NCBI RefSeq assembly: GCF_003589595.1
Contig: NW_020654289.1
Location: 8,621,267-8,685,266 of the forward strand
Direction: 5' to 3'
Source: Hyposmocoma kahamanoa
Lineage: Eukaryota > Arthropoda > Insecta > Lepidoptera > Cosmopterigidae
Length of the DNA: 64,000 nt
The notes below the pieces were generated by a model. That model worked only from the letters and a program-made list of their open reading frames with translations. It searched no databases and was not told the DNA's origin. Both the position numbers and the translations under genes were made by a program. Of this stretch, positions 58,201 to 61,509 are shown piece after piece; the stretch's first letter is position 1; every line of letters begins with the position of its first letter.

Positions 58201-61200
58201 TTCACTGTACATAGGAGTACCCTAAGCAACAATCGGCGAACGCCTTTTGCCGATTGGCAAATCCTTTCACCATAAGAGCGTACATATTTCGCAGTTTAGC
58301 ACTAAAACCCGATGACTATGTTTTAGATCGCAATAATATAGTGTACAACATAGGTTCCCAAACTTTTTGACTCACCGGCCACTTAAGTAAGATAAAAAAA
58401 TTTCAACGCACATCAGCACAAAAAATTATTGAAAAGACGTATTTTTCATATTAACTTTACACAAAAAAACACAAGAAAAAAGCTTATATATTTGTAGAGT
58501 AGTTTATATAGACAATTCAGGTTTCTTTTAAATGCGGTAGCACGGTCTGGACAGCATCAACGCCCCCCAATTACTTCCCCTACCGGGCCCTTGGACTCTT
58601 CAGCAGGACTGGAGGGTGGCGGTAGGGACCTTGGGAAACTATGGTGTACACGATAGATACGACAAGAAAAAGTACACACGATCTAAAAACTACACAGAAA
58701 AAAAGGATTTCTACTAATAAGAAAGAGCAATTTCTCAAAATATTTGCTAATTCTGAAAAAATATTTATTAAAAGTAATAAAATATTGTCACTACAAAAAT
58801 ACTGCTTATCTTTTTCTAATACAATTTTACTCTTAACTTTATTCTAACTTTGAGACAAATACGTTCACTTCAAGATTTTATTTCATTTCTAATCAATTAA
58901 TTGGACATTACTTATATCAAGAAATTTTTACCTCTTACCACATCAAATTTAAATAATCTTAAATGAATTCAAAATTTCTTGGGTGTATTTTAAGAAAATA
59001 TATTCTTAAACAAAAAAAGAAGTAGTTTTCTATTCAGATTAATATTCTAAATTCTAGAGTATATTCTTAAAGCAACGTTTCGTTGCGTTTTCATAGTCAA
59101 TCTTGTCGTGACATGTCGCCGAAGGCGCACGCGGTAACGATTACTTTTACTTGTGCTTGTAATCATAAAAATCATAAACAGTCATTTATCCAAAGAAACA
59201 ATACGTAGTATCTCTAGTTTGTTAAGGTGTTCTTTATAGTCATAATTTAAGAAATTTGGTTACAGCATGAAATCAAACTACACTTGTAACAAGCATAACA
59301 TGCAATTAGTTCCATCACGCCACTGCTAGATGGCATTAGATGTACTCTGAAACGCCCTATCGTTTTGTTAACTTCAATAGTATAAAGTCATCTCATATAC
59401 ATATTTGGAATTGTTAGTGCTTTCTGCCGCTGTAGCATTTATACGGCACTGGATGGTCCTCAAGTATTTGAGAAGATTCCATATTTCCATCCTATTTCTG
59501 CTACTTTAAGGTTTGGCACTGTTGGGTCCATAACCCTGTCAATTTATCCTTTTTGATATTAGAAAACAAATCTTCAGTCAAATAATTAAGTACCTCTCAA
59601 TTTTTCATTCTTTTTTTTTTTTCAATTCAAAATCGGACATTTCTAATAACAAATAAATATTTTGTTGAATCTAGAGTGGCTTTGTGACTTGAAATAAATT
59701 AATTTGCTCTTGGATTAAATATTTCTGTCTTGTAACGAAAATACACTTTTGAGACGTTTTTTTACTATTATCAAGTAATTATTCTCTAGCGTCTATAGGG
59801 AGAGAATCGTTTTGTTGGATTTAATAAATTTGTCTTCATAAAAAGAATTTTGTCTTTTTTTAAGTAATCTGTTTTTACCGTGTAATATTGTCTGGGATTA
59901 TGATTTGTTAGTTCTCCGTGACATTTCAAAGTTTTTAAATAAATAGGTAATAAAATAAATAAACAGTAGACAACATCACACACATTGCTCTGATCCCAAA
60001 GTAAGTAACTATACTTCGTTTCAATCCATTTTGAACAAAAAGCAAACAAACAAGTCACTGACCCGACCACAGACGGTTTAGTGGTGGCCAATTGTAACGC
60101 CAACCACAAATCGATTAATTAATTGAATGAATCGATTTGTTCAATTGAGTCACACTAGAGGTTTTCCTTACATATACCTATATAAGCATATTTAAAATTT
60201 CAATTTAAATCCTCCTTCAAATTCTTACACTTAGATATTCGTTCGATTGCGATTGAAATGTTCGATTTAAAAATCGATTACTAAACTTTAATTGATTGAC
60301 CCGAATGTTTTTTTTTCGAACAGCGCTATGCAACCATAGGCAAGTCATAGAAGTATAGATGAATAATAACTTCACTTTTGGACCACCATTTTTCAAATAC
60401 GTATTTACGATGATTTTCAAATGAATATTGTTGGAAAAAGTGATGATATATCAAGTCGAAAACTTCGAAATATACGTGAAAGTGTTACTTATTCGATTTA
60501 TTGAGTGATTGCTTTAGAATTTTAACCAAACAGGTTTGTTTACTTTTTGTTCAAAATGGATTGGAACAGACTATAAAAGCATCGACAAATTATCTGCGGT
60601 AGGAATCGGAAATAACGACGATACCATAAACACCCAGCCCCGAGAGAATATAGACAATTTAGTTTTATACATTGACCCGACCGGGGAACGAACACGGTAC
60701 TTTAGAGATGGCAACACTATGAAAACCGGTGTGCAAGCCACACGAGCTCGGAGGTCATTTGTTGTCAAATTGTTGAAGCTAAACATTTTCGTCATGTACA
60801 ACTTCATGCTAATTTTTTAAGACAGTAGAACATTTTCTGTTCTGTGAAATTTTGAAAAAGAAAAGTAATAAATCAAAAGAAGAATAATAACTACCGATGT
60901 TAAAAAGTTATATCTATACATTTATCCACCTTTTTTATTAGAATGTGTCCAAACTATGAAACTGATAGCACTACCGTCTTAATAATTCACTTTCCCCAAT
61001 GTTTCTTGAGGCGATCAAAAATTTATATATTTTTTTGTTACGACCGATTCGCATGCAGGGCTTGCGTTCAACCCACCAACAAATAACTTGACTATCAAAG
61101 TTACAGATACATGTAAACCATTACATTGGCAATTGATTGTGATTTCGACAGTCATTCCATAGACGTCAGTGTTCTAAGACAGGACACTTGGATTCCTTTG

Positions 61201-61473
61201 AAGCATTTTAGACAACAATCTTTGGCTGATTTGGTACTGTCGGAGTTGCAGTTACTTAGGTATTCGTAGTACAGGGAGTTTGAGATTAAGCAGTTGGTAT
61301 TATCCGGGATATTTATTAAAACTAAATCCTACCTTGAGCATGGTCAGTATCTTCTGCGAGAGCTCGTAGTCAAAGTTGGTGTACTTGGAGTCGGACATGT
61401 CGTAGATGAAAACCAATCCAGCACGCTGCGTCTCTATTGACTGCAACGCCACGTCCAGCTGGTATACCACTCC
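7215..61473 (-). CDS. Ptpmeg2: PTPN9 / PTP-MEG2 orthologue: CRAL-TRIO (Sec14) protein tyrosine phosphatase, 5'-partial, 12 exons
   Basis: Non-receptor tyrosine phosphatase that in this family joins an N-terminal Sec14/CRAL-TRIO phosphoinositide-binding domain to a classical PTP domain; the mammalian protein sits on secretory vesicles and dephosphorylates the fusion ATPase NSF. Exons (high to low): 61473-61333, 27259-27051, 21415-21306, 19272-19158, 18753-18677, 14760-14595, 13798-13635, 12075-11846, 10566-10430, 9694-9618, 8182-8025, 7286-7215. All introns are GT-AG, all phases agree, and the joined frame is 1656 nt (551 residues plus stop). Numbering residues from the first one visible: CRAL-TRIO about 1-116, linker 117-217, PTP domain about 240-535. 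Motifs seen: KNRY 280-283, KCGQYWP 362-368, WPD 419-421 (general acid D421), HCSAGIGR 467-474 (nucleophile C468, R474) and Q-loop Q516. All catalytic residues are intact. The initiator and first half of CRAL-TRIO lie outside the window. Exon order and domain pairing exclude an ordinary PTP1B-type enzyme. Confidence 0.95.
7287..8024 (-). other. Ptpmeg2 intron 11
   Basis: 738 bp, AT-rich, with TAAA/AAAT microsatellites near 7610-7635 and 7365-7410. No other gene. Confidence 0.7.
8025..8182 (-). CDS. Ptpmeg2: Ptpmeg2 coding exon 11: Q-loop and C-terminal helices of the PTP domain
   Basis: 158 nt; acceptor GCTGTGCGCAG; donor GCG|GTCAGT chosen over GTCA|GTATCC four bases on, because only the first leaves exon 12 open. 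It encodes [16 protein letters not shown], then [18 protein letters not shown] and [21 protein letters not shown] holds the conserved Q-loop Gln. Highly GC-rich. Confidence 0.95.
8258..9256. mobile_element. 999-bp inverted-repeat element inside intron 10 of Ptpmeg2
   Basis: Left end 8258-8320 and right end 9195-9256 are inverted copies (CACCCCTCATGGAAGA, GTGGAGTTACGTCAA, TTGCTCCATT). A third related segment at 8700-8755 matches the right arm's ATATACTCGAT and AGAAATAGAGACGAAAT. A minus-strand frame 8522-8956 (144 residues) is hydrophobic near its C-terminus and matches no family I know. No clear target duplication. Confidence 0.65.
8357..8389. repeat. 13-bp perfect hairpin next to a TAA microsatellite
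   Basis: TAACTCTATCTAC at 8357-8369 pairs exactly with 8377-8389, followed by (TAA)n. Confidence 0.7.
9618..9694 (-). CDS. Ptpmeg2: Ptpmeg2 coding exon 10: catalytic P-loop
   Basis: 77 nt; acceptor TTAATTTCAG, donor ACAG|GTAATT. It encodes [19 protein letters not shown] followed by SAGIGRTG, the complete HC(X5)R active-site signature with catalytic Cys and Arg, so the enzyme is predicted active. The last Gly codon is split by the intron (phase 1), as in many PTP genes. Confidence 0.96.
9695..10034 (-). other. Ptpmeg2 intron 9, unique part
   Basis: AT-rich. The 114-residue plus-strand frame 9643-9987 overlaps coding exon 10 and reads through intron; it is a shadow. Confidence 0.6.
10035..10370 (-). 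repeat. Lepidopteran interspersed repeat (AACCGAC...), copy 2
   Basis: Inverted relative to copy 1. Both ends are recognisable (CTCAGTACAAAGTACT and GAAGTCGGTTAAAAA). It lies in intron 9 and ends about 60 nt from the exon 9 donor. Confidence 0.85.
10430..10566 (-). CDS. Ptpmeg2: Ptpmeg2 coding exon 9: WPD loop
   Basis: 137 nt; acceptor TGATTGCAG, donor GCAGA|GTAAGC. It encodes [20 protein letters not shown], then [25 protein letters not shown] carries the general-acid Asp. The exon is very GC-rich and Arg-rich compared with vertebrate PTPN9. A lepidopteran repeat (10035-10370) ends about 60 nt beyond its donor. Confidence 0.95.
10567..10796 (-). other. Ptpmeg2 intron 8, first part
   Basis: No feature recognised; short frames only. 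Confidence 0.5.
10797..10900. repeat. Foldback element, TAGCGGTC family, copy 2
   Basis: Arms around 10797-10838 and 10866-10899: TTTACGGCGT with ACGCCGTGAAA, and CGCTAGCGGTC with GGTCGCTAGCG. Related copy at 560-652. Confidence 0.65.
10901..11845 (-). other. Ptpmeg2 intron 8, remainder
   Basis: Contains a foldback motif at 11278-11362 (AGCACATCAAGCTACACATT with ATGTGTAGTCTGATGT) related to 3930-4010. No gene. Confidence 0.5.
11846..12075 (-). CDS. Ptpmeg2: Ptpmeg2 coding exon 8: PTP core
   Basis: 230 nt; acceptor ATGTTTCAG, donor TTAAGG|GTGCGT, leaving in phase 0. It encodes [20 protein letters not shown], then [20 protein letters not shown] and a beta-rich segment ending [16 protein letters not shown] and KCGQYWP are standard PTP motifs. 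The GTGCGT donor is less canonical than its neighbours, but the phase and the fit to exon 9 support it. Confidence 0.94.
12076..12790 (-). other. Ptpmeg2 intron 7, first part
   Basis: AT-rich, no feature recognised. The plus-strand frames at 11867-12352 are shadows of exon 8 and chance extensions. Confidence 0.5.
12795..13180 (+). mobile_element. tRNA-derived SINE interrupted by a foldback element
   Basis: Pol III B-box-like GGTCCCGGGTTCGATCCCCG near 12838, then the lepidopteran SINE body TTGTCTCGGGTCTGGGTGTT and CATAACACAAGTGCTTTAG, ending TGTGATGTTGTCTAATATTT. The body is split by 12980-13124. The same 3' end occurs at 57300-57372. Confidence 0.8.
12980..13124. mobile_element. 145-bp MITE nested in the SINE
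   Basis: Ends AGTGTAA and TTACACT, with inner inverted blocks GTTAAGATTTT/AAAATCTTAAC and ACGCGTTT/AAACGCG. It sits at the ATCAGAG position of the SINE body, so it is younger than the SINE. Confidence 0.7.
13226..13490 (-). repeat. Interspersed repeat (GTGCGCCTGGTGGTAAGCGACA), copy 1
   Basis: Inverted relative to the copies at 25176-25444 and 32850-33122; partial copy at 57186-57297. Shared blocks include ACAAGTCGTGCGCCTGGTGG, TTTAAATC and GAGGAGCTCTACT. Confidence 0.75.
13635..13798 (-). CDS. Ptpmeg2: Ptpmeg2 coding exon 7: KNRY loop and substrate-recognition loop
   Basis: 164 nt; acceptor ATTTCAG, donor CAGG|GTATGT. It encodes [19 protein letters not shown], then [20 protein letters not shown] and [13 protein letters not shown] and DYINA are classical PTP motifs 1 and 2; the Tyr of KNRY forms the phosphotyrosine pocket. 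The TQG|P junction is split across the intron after the first base of Gly. Confidence 0.95.
13799..14077 (-). other. Ptpmeg2 intron 6, first part
   Basis: AT-rich, nothing recognised. Confidence 0.5.
14078..14580 (+). mobile_element. tRNA-derived SINE (GTGGCCGAACGGTTA family) split by a 309-bp insertion
   Basis: Head 14078-14220 with A-box-like GTGGCCGAACTGTTACCATG and B-box-like GGTCCCGGGTTCGCTTCCCG; tail 14530-14580 with ACACGGGGCTGTGAGTGTG. The split is flanked by the 7-bp direct repeat GTCAGGA (14214-14220 and 14530-14536). Sister copies at 26161-26380 and 54814-55020. Confidence 0.8.
14595..14760 (-). CDS. Ptpmeg2: Ptpmeg2 coding exon 6: start of the PTP domain
   Basis: 166 nt; acceptor GTCGTCAG, donor GCCAA|GTAAGA. 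It begins with an acidic/poly-Gly tract ([11 protein letters not shown]) and then gives the helical PTP entry [13 protein letters not shown]...[18 protein letters not shown], matching the family's EEYEDIR...P.GTF block. It is strikingly GC-rich (codon third positions nearly all G or C). A SINE tail on the plus strand ends within about 15 nt of its donor. Confidence 0.93.
14761..15835 (-). other. Ptpmeg2 intron 5, first part
   Basis: AT-rich. The plus-strand frames at 14610-15499 are shadows or chance. No feature recognised. Confidence 0.5.
15836..16095. mobile_element. 260-bp MITE with about 35-bp inverted ends
   Basis: GACACATAATTCGAGCCACC + TTGCATTTT at the left pairs with AAAATGCAAGGTAGCTCGAA + TCATGTGTC at the right; both flanks run into TATATA-rich sequence. 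Confidence 0.75.
16288..16905 (-). mobile_element. Non-LTR retrotransposon fragment (ORF2 C-terminus), decayed
   Basis: Minus-strand translation gives [11 protein letters not shown], then [17 protein letters not shown] and [20 protein letters not shown], with stops. It is homologous along its whole length to the plus-strand copy at 34425-35250. Jockey-like lepidopteran LINE by resemblance. Confidence 0.8.
16906..17639 (-). other. Ptpmeg2 intron 5, middle part
   Basis: AT-rich. The 71-residue plus frame at 16919-17134 is low-complexity and not called. CCATCCTCTAAG at about 17560 echoes the hairpin at 4025. Confidence 0.45.
17640..17960 (+). repeat. Lepidopteran composite repeat (CCCACTGCTGGGTATAGGCCTCC)
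   Basis: (CATCAT)n lead, then CACTGCTGGGTATAGGCCTC, a second ATCATCATTTCATCGGAAAG, and a degraded block with TTGCTCGCATTCAGAGGATC. The same lead occurs at 26846-26960. Confidence 0.7.
18140..18240 (+). mobile_element. tRNA-like SINE fragment
   Basis: CCGTGGCTCAAATGGTTAGA resembles a pol III A box and ACGTGGGTTCAAATCTGAAC a B box, 35-40 nt apart, but no acceptor stem can form, so this is a SINE head rather than a tRNA gene. Confidence 0.65.
18677..18753 (-). CDS. Ptpmeg2: Ptpmeg2 coding exon 5: short acidic linker exon
   Basis: 77 nt. Acceptor TTGTTGTCAG; donor AAGTA|GTAAGT, a near-perfect 5' splice site. It encodes a Gly/Asn-rich then acidic segment ([20 protein letters not shown], then DLDIS). 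Phase 2 in, phase 1 out. The short length and low complexity make it a candidate for alternative splicing, but skipping it would shift the frame (77 is not a multiple of 3). Confidence 0.78.
18754..19157 (-). other. Ptpmeg2 intron 4
   Basis: 404 bp, AT-rich; the short minus frame 18848-19051 is intronic. Nothing recognised. Confidence 0.6.
19158..19272 (-). CDS. Ptpmeg2: Ptpmeg2 coding exon 4: interdomain linker
   Basis: 115 nt between acceptor TTGTTCAG and donor CTCAG|GTATTT. Phase 1 in, phase 2 out. It encodes about 38 residues rich in Asp, Ser and Pro (for example [20 protein letters not shown]). No domain is recognised; it is probably disordered. It lies only 404 bp from exon 5. The frame stays open only if the neighbours are joined at the given sites, which supports the call. 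Confidence 0.78.
19350..20139. mobile_element. 790-bp DNA transposon remnant with about 95-bp inverted ends
   Basis: Ends CAGGGTGGAAATTTGTAATG and its complement are matched for about 95 bp at each side (19350-19445, 20045-20139), flanked by TATA on both sides (19346-19349, 20140-20143). Inside, a short frame (19915-20007) survives. It lies in intron 3. Confidence 0.8.
19915..20007 (+). pseudogene. Transposase N-terminus remnant (DUF4817-like), 30 codons
   Basis: ATG followed by [20 protein letters not shown] and LANNFP then a stop. The pattern (Y-EQ-D--E-YF--N-NV--A---FP) resembles the helix-turn-helix DUF4817 start found in insect transposase-like proteins. The downstream GAAAATTTC-rich sequence still hints at KFSKIYDF in another frame. 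Weak but consistent with lying inside an element with inverted ends. Confidence 0.4.
20336..20394. repeat. 21-bp imperfect hairpin
   Basis: CTGGTCTTCGGATCTCTTT (20336 on) pairs with AAAGAGAGATCCGATGGTCAG (20374-20394). Probably the end of a further foldback element. Confidence 0.6.
20405..20608. mobile_element. GC-rich MITE with GCGATGCAAACGCG motifs
   Basis: Left GGTTCCACGCGGCGACCTTT and right AAGCCGCCGTGTGTAACCAC are inverted ends. Interior repeats GATGCAATCGCGCGTTTGCG. Same family as 5643-5800. Confidence 0.65.
20612..20775 (+). mobile_element. PIF/Harbinger-like MITE, copy 1
   Basis: Inverted ends GGGTCGTATTCCAGAACTCT ... AGAGTTCTAGAATACGACTC, flanked by TTA on both sides (20609-20611, 20776-20778). 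Interior carries ACTCAAGT-type foldback. The second copy is 22450-22624. Superfamily inferred from the TWA target duplication. Confidence 0.75.
21306..21415 (-). CDS. Ptpmeg2: Ptpmeg2 coding exon 3: interdomain linker
   Basis: 110 nt. Acceptor TTTCAG at 21416-21421; first base completes the Trp codon left by exon 2; donor ATG|GTAAAC. It encodes a Cys-containing, acidic stretch ([11 protein letters not shown]...[20 protein letters not shown]). Sequence conservation with known PTPN9 linkers is weak, so the exon rests on splice-site quality and on its phase fitting both neighbours. Confidence 0.8.
21635..22010 (+). repeat. Lepidopteran interspersed repeat (AACCGAC...), copy 3, with nested insertion
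   Basis: Begins TTTTTAACCGACTTTAATAA and ends TTTTGAAGTCGGTTTTTTTA. Interrupted at 21803-21899 by a short GC-rich element. Confidence 0.8.
21803..21899. mobile_element. Short GC-rich element with ATGCTCAGGC ends
   Basis: ATGCTCAGGC at the left and GCCTGAGCAT at the right are exact inverted ends. Interior GTTTCAGAGTGGCAG and TACAAAAATTCCCGCGCC match the element at 5715-5795. Confidence 0.65.
22450..22624 (-). mobile_element. PIF/Harbinger-like MITE, copy 2
   Basis: Reverse orientation of 20612-20775, with TAA on both sides (22447-22449, 22625-22627). Its right end reads GAATACGACCC, and interior blocks such as GACTTGAGCATTGAGTAGAG are shared with copy 1. Confidence 0.75.
22630..23908 (-). 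other. Ptpmeg2 intron 2, middle part
   Basis: AT-rich. A GC-richer patch at 23250-23340 contains a TTTCGCAG acceptor-like site and a 19-codon frame on the plus strand, too little to call. No gene. Confidence 0.4.
23909..24150. mobile_element. 240-bp foldback MITE
   Basis: Almost the whole element is palindromic: outer GGCTCAATTTATA/TATAAATTGAGCC, middle ATAATGAACTTTAT/ATAAAGTTCATTAT-type, inner GTAACGTACAAACTA and GAGCCAAAATCTT with complements, around a small GAGAATGCGCGAGAATTC core. Confidence 0.85.
24781..24846. repeat. Hairpin element GTTTTTTCAAAC...GTTTGAAAAAAC
   Basis: Arms 24781-24801 and 24825-24846 enclose CCAACGTTTCGGGTCTGG. A half copy with CCAACGTTTCGAGG occurs at 44390-44420, so this is a dispersed family. 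Confidence 0.65.
24847..25175 (-). other. Ptpmeg2 intron 2, unique part
   Basis: No feature recognised. Confidence 0.4.
25176..25444 (+). repeat. Interspersed repeat (GTGCGCCTGGTGG family), copy 2
   Basis: Starts TTTAGTAGCAGTAGAGCTCC and ends GTACGACTTGTTCGTCC. Collinear with 32850-33122. Confidence 0.75.
25458..25530 (+). repeat. Interspersed repeat with TCGTCGACCTCATCGTCACT, copy 2
   Basis: Matches 4367-4462 over about 70 bp. It directly follows the preceding repeat. Confidence 0.7.
25531..26160 (-). other. Ptpmeg2 intron 2, AT-rich
   Basis: No feature recognised. Confidence 0.4.
26161..26380 (+). mobile_element. tRNA-derived SINE (GTGGCCGAACGGTTA family), full copy
   Basis: A box GTGGCCGAACGGTTACCATA, B box GGTCCCGGGTTCGATTCCCG, body TATGGCCTACATTTATTTCT, tail ending in AATAATAATTTC-like repeats. 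Looks tRNA-like but has no 3' acceptor stem. Confidence 0.85.
26745..26846 (+). pseudogene. LINE reverse transcriptase fragment
   Basis: Translation [20 protein letters not shown] then IQLLLSKL is the RT palm motif A region (F-ALLDFSRAFDT-) of Jockey/CR1-type LINEs. It is truncated at both ends and runs directly into the CACTGCTGGG repeat. Confidence 0.8.
26847..26990 (+). repeat. Lepidopteran repeat (CCCACTGCTGGGTATAGGCCTCC), copy 2
   Basis: ATCATTATCATCTCAGCCCG then CACTGCTGGGTATAGGCCTC, as at 17640. Confidence 0.7.
27051..27259 (-). CDS. Ptpmeg2: Ptpmeg2 coding exon 2: C-terminal half of CRAL-TRIO domain
   Basis: 209 nt; starts in phase 0 after CAACAG and ends within a Trp codon (TG|G) at donor GTTAGT. 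It encodes the lipid-pocket floor: [20 protein letters not shown], then the VREKLRERV helix, then [16 protein letters not shown]. The LP..LGG motif and final D.A.W match the end of the PTPN9 Sec14 domain. The downstream part of the exon is GC-rich compared with the AT-rich intron. A shadow frame on the plus strand is meaningless. Confidence 0.95.
27260..27780 (-). other. Start (3' end) of the 34-kb Ptpmeg2 intron
   Basis: AT-rich, no feature recognised. Confidence 0.45.
27800..28620 (+). pseudogene. Possible gene remnant with a THAP-finger-like end
   Basis: One frame at about 27880-27976 reads [20 protein letters not shown] then [10 protein letters not shown], like the CC-DHF end of a THAP zinc finger, and is followed by a GTAAGT donor. 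A second block after TTTTCAG at 28231 (28232-28414) reads [20 protein letters not shown] and continues open. The first Cys pair of a THAP finger was not found. Low confidence; may be chance or a decayed transposase gene. Confidence 0.2.
28621..31780 (-). other. Intron, AT-rich
   Basis: No gene. 29558-29588 holds an imperfect palindrome CCCGTTGGTCAGACC|GGTCTGGCCAATGGG. Several short lepidopteran-repeat scraps. Confidence 0.4.
31781..31811. repeat. Perfect 15-bp palindrome with 1-nt centre
   Basis: AAAATTATTGGAATG at 31781-31795 and its exact complement at 31797-31811. Confidence 0.85.
31812..32849 (-). other. Intron, unassigned
   Basis: Overlapping frames on both strands at 32051-32453 (61 and 110 residues) show no family I recognise. 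Could be part of an old element. Confidence 0.35.
32850..33122 (+). repeat. Interspersed repeat (GTGCGCCTGGTGG family), copy 3
   Basis: Starts TTTAGTAGCAATGGAGCTCC and ends GCACGACTTGTTCATCC; collinear with 25176-25444. Confidence 0.75.
33123..34424 (-). other. Intron, AT-rich
   Basis: No gene recognised. ATCGATA-like inverted motifs around 34185-34310. Confidence 0.4.
34425..35250 (+). pseudogene. Non-LTR retrotransposon fragment with RT FADD motif
   Basis: Plus-strand translation has [14 protein letters not shown] (RT palm motif with catalytic FADD), then [55 protein letters not shown] and [20 protein letters not shown], interrupted by frameshifts and stops. Homologous to the minus copy at 16288-16905, but lacking about 70 bp that include the codons for [14 protein letters not shown]. 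Dead Jockey-like LINE. Confidence 0.88.
35251..42720 (-). other. Intron, AT-rich, no gene seen
   Basis: About 7.5 kb without a convincing exon, LINE or SINE. 40215-40470 is somewhat more complex and GC-richer; its 80-residue frame has no recognised motif. Possible noncoding regulatory DNA. Confidence 0.4.
42725..43060. other. GC-rich block in intron, unassigned
   Basis: 42895-43030 is markedly GC-richer than its surroundings, with GGCGCCGGCC and short inverted GTCGCTGTTCCCGACAGC. A 118-residue minus frame crosses it but shows no domain. Could be a repeat or regulatory element. Confidence 0.35.
43061..46149 (-). other. Intron, AT-rich
   Basis: GC-richer patch at 43240-43370. Half copy of the CCAACGTTTCG hairpin element at 44390-44420. 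Hairpin at 45761-45809. No gene. Confidence 0.4.
45761..45809. repeat. 12-bp hairpin flanked by a 10-bp direct repeat
   Basis: CCACAGACATAT (45769-45780) pairs with 45790-45801, and GGTCTGAACC occurs on both sides (45761-45770, 45800-45809). Confidence 0.75.
46150..46206 (+). mobile_element. SINE tail fragment
   Basis: CAGGGTTTCCCTAGTGCGGA, GAGTGTGTGCG and a (TTA)n tail match the 3' end of the GTGGCCGAACGGTTA SINE family. Confidence 0.6.
46250..46400. other. GC-rich patch with a consensus CRE
   Basis: 46300-46400 is GC-rich with TGACGTCA at 46323-46330. Reading frames are short and have no motif. Possible regulatory DNA. Confidence 0.3.
46401..48440 (-). other. Intron, AT-rich
   Basis: No feature recognised. 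Confidence 0.4.
48446..48590 (+). repeat. Interspersed repeat remnant (CAAGCCGTTTAG...CAGACACACATACATAC)
   Basis: Resembles the widespread insect repeat with a 'CAGCCGTTT...GACAGACAGACA' signature. Frames through it are low-complexity. Confidence 0.45.
48591..50579 (-). other. Intron, AT-rich with small GC patch at 48735-48830
   Basis: The 80-residue plus frame at 49994-50236 is open and lysine/phenylalanine-rich but matches nothing I know. No other feature. Confidence 0.35.
50580..50960 (+). pseudogene. LINE ORF2 C-terminal fragment, decayed
   Basis: [20 protein letters not shown] then WTERRT, followed in broken frames by [15 protein letters not shown] and [16 protein letters not shown]. 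This is the C-terminal region of a lepidopteran LINE, the same family as 61510-61840. Confidence 0.8.
51230..51600. mobile_element. GC-rich MITE with GCGCGATTG repeats
   Basis: Left TCTATCGCGCGTGATCAG and right CTGTATCACGCGCGATCTGC are inverted ends; interior has many CGCGCGATTGC motifs. Frames on both strands are compositional. Confidence 0.6.
51601..53079 (-). other. Intron, AT-rich
   Basis: No feature recognised. On the minus strand this is directly downstream of the candidate first exon. Confidence 0.4.
53080..53570 (-). promoter_or_regulatory. Candidate alternative promoter and noncoding first exon of Ptpmeg2
   Basis: A GC-rich, CpG-containing block (about 53450-53570) stands out from the AT-rich 34-kb intron. 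On the minus strand it holds arthropod initiator-like TCAGTC/TCAGTCC elements near 53455-53485, then about 400 nt of mixed sequence ending in a strong donor TATCGCAG|GTAAATC at 53079. This is the layout of a 5' UTR exon. It would splice to the exon at 27259 and bypass at least the first half of CRAL-TRIO. No TATA box is obvious. It could instead belong to an unrelated nested transcript. Confidence 0.4.
53571..54813 (-). other. DNA upstream of the candidate internal promoter
   Basis: AT-rich, no gene or clear repeat. Confidence 0.4.
54814..55020 (+). mobile_element. tRNA-derived SINE (GTGGCCGAACGGTTA family), full copy
   Basis: A box GTGGCCGAACGGTTAGCAAG, degenerate B box GGTCCTGGGCCAATTCCC, body ATGGCCTACATTTATTTCTC, tail GGGGCTATAAGTGTGTGTG and an AAT-rich end. 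Confidence 0.85.
55021..55659 (-). other. Intron, AT-rich
   Basis: No feature recognised. Confidence 0.4.
55660..56025 (+). mobile_element. Lepidopteran SINE (GAAGGAAAACATCGTG family)
   Basis: tRNA-like B box CCGTGGGTTCGAATCCGG, then GATGAAGGAAAACATCGTGA, AAACCTGCAC, CACTGGGCCAGGATGGCGGA and a tail ATGGGTTGATGGTGATAGAG. This is a hallmark lepidopteran repeat. The 104-residue frame through it is not a gene. Confidence 0.85.
56026..57185 (-). other. Intron, AT-rich with one hairpin
   Basis: Contains the hairpin at 56910-56939. No gene. Confidence 0.4.
56910..56939. repeat. Perfect 13-bp hairpin with 4-nt loop
   Basis: TGTGGCAAGATGT (56910-56922), loop ACCA, and exact complement 56927-56939. 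Confidence 0.85.
57186..57297 (-). repeat. Interspersed repeat (GTGCGCCTGGTGG family), copy 4, partial
   Basis: ACAAGTCGTGCGCCTGGTGG, TAAACGACACGCCTGTCC and CAAGGAGCTC match the minus-strand copy at 13226-13490. Confidence 0.7.
57298..57372 (+). mobile_element. SINE 3' end
   Basis: ACACAAGTGCTTTAGTTACT and TGTGATGTTGTCTTATATTT match the 3' part of the SINE at 12795-13180. Confidence 0.7.
57373..58348 (-). other. Intron, AT-rich
   Basis: CT-rich microsatellite at 57715-57735. No gene. Confidence 0.4.
58349..58411 (+). repeat. hAT-like element end
   Basis: CATAGGTTCCCAAACTTTTT then GACTCACCGGCCACTT resembles the end of a common hAT-derived animal repeat (CAG-GGTTCCCAAACTTTTT). The other end was not identified. 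Confidence 0.45.
58412..61332 (-). other. 5' part of the 34-kb intron
   Basis: AT-rich. An inverted pair (GTTTGTTTRCTTTTTGTTCA and AATGGATTGRAAC) at about 60005-60050 and 60532-60580 suggests a degraded element of about 0.6 kb. Short frames there are within the arms. No gene. Confidence 0.4.
61333..61473 (-). CDS. Ptpmeg2: Ptpmeg2 coding exon 1 of window: middle of CRAL-TRIO domain
   Basis: 141 nt, 47 codons, phase 0 at both ends. Acceptor is TTGTTGCAG just above 61473; donor is CTCAAG|GTAGGA at 61333. It encodes the CRAL-TRIO strand-helix segment with [13 protein letters not shown], matching the [12 protein letters not shown] block characteristic of PTPN9, and ends in a leucine/lysine helix (KILTMLK). 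The next exon continues exactly where the family sequence does ([10 protein letters not shown]). The preceding CRAL-TRIO half was looked for between 61474 and 64000 and not found, so it lies further upstream. Confidence 0.93.
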
Positions 61474-61509
61474 CTGCAACAAGATATAATATTTTAATTG
61501 GTAATAATA

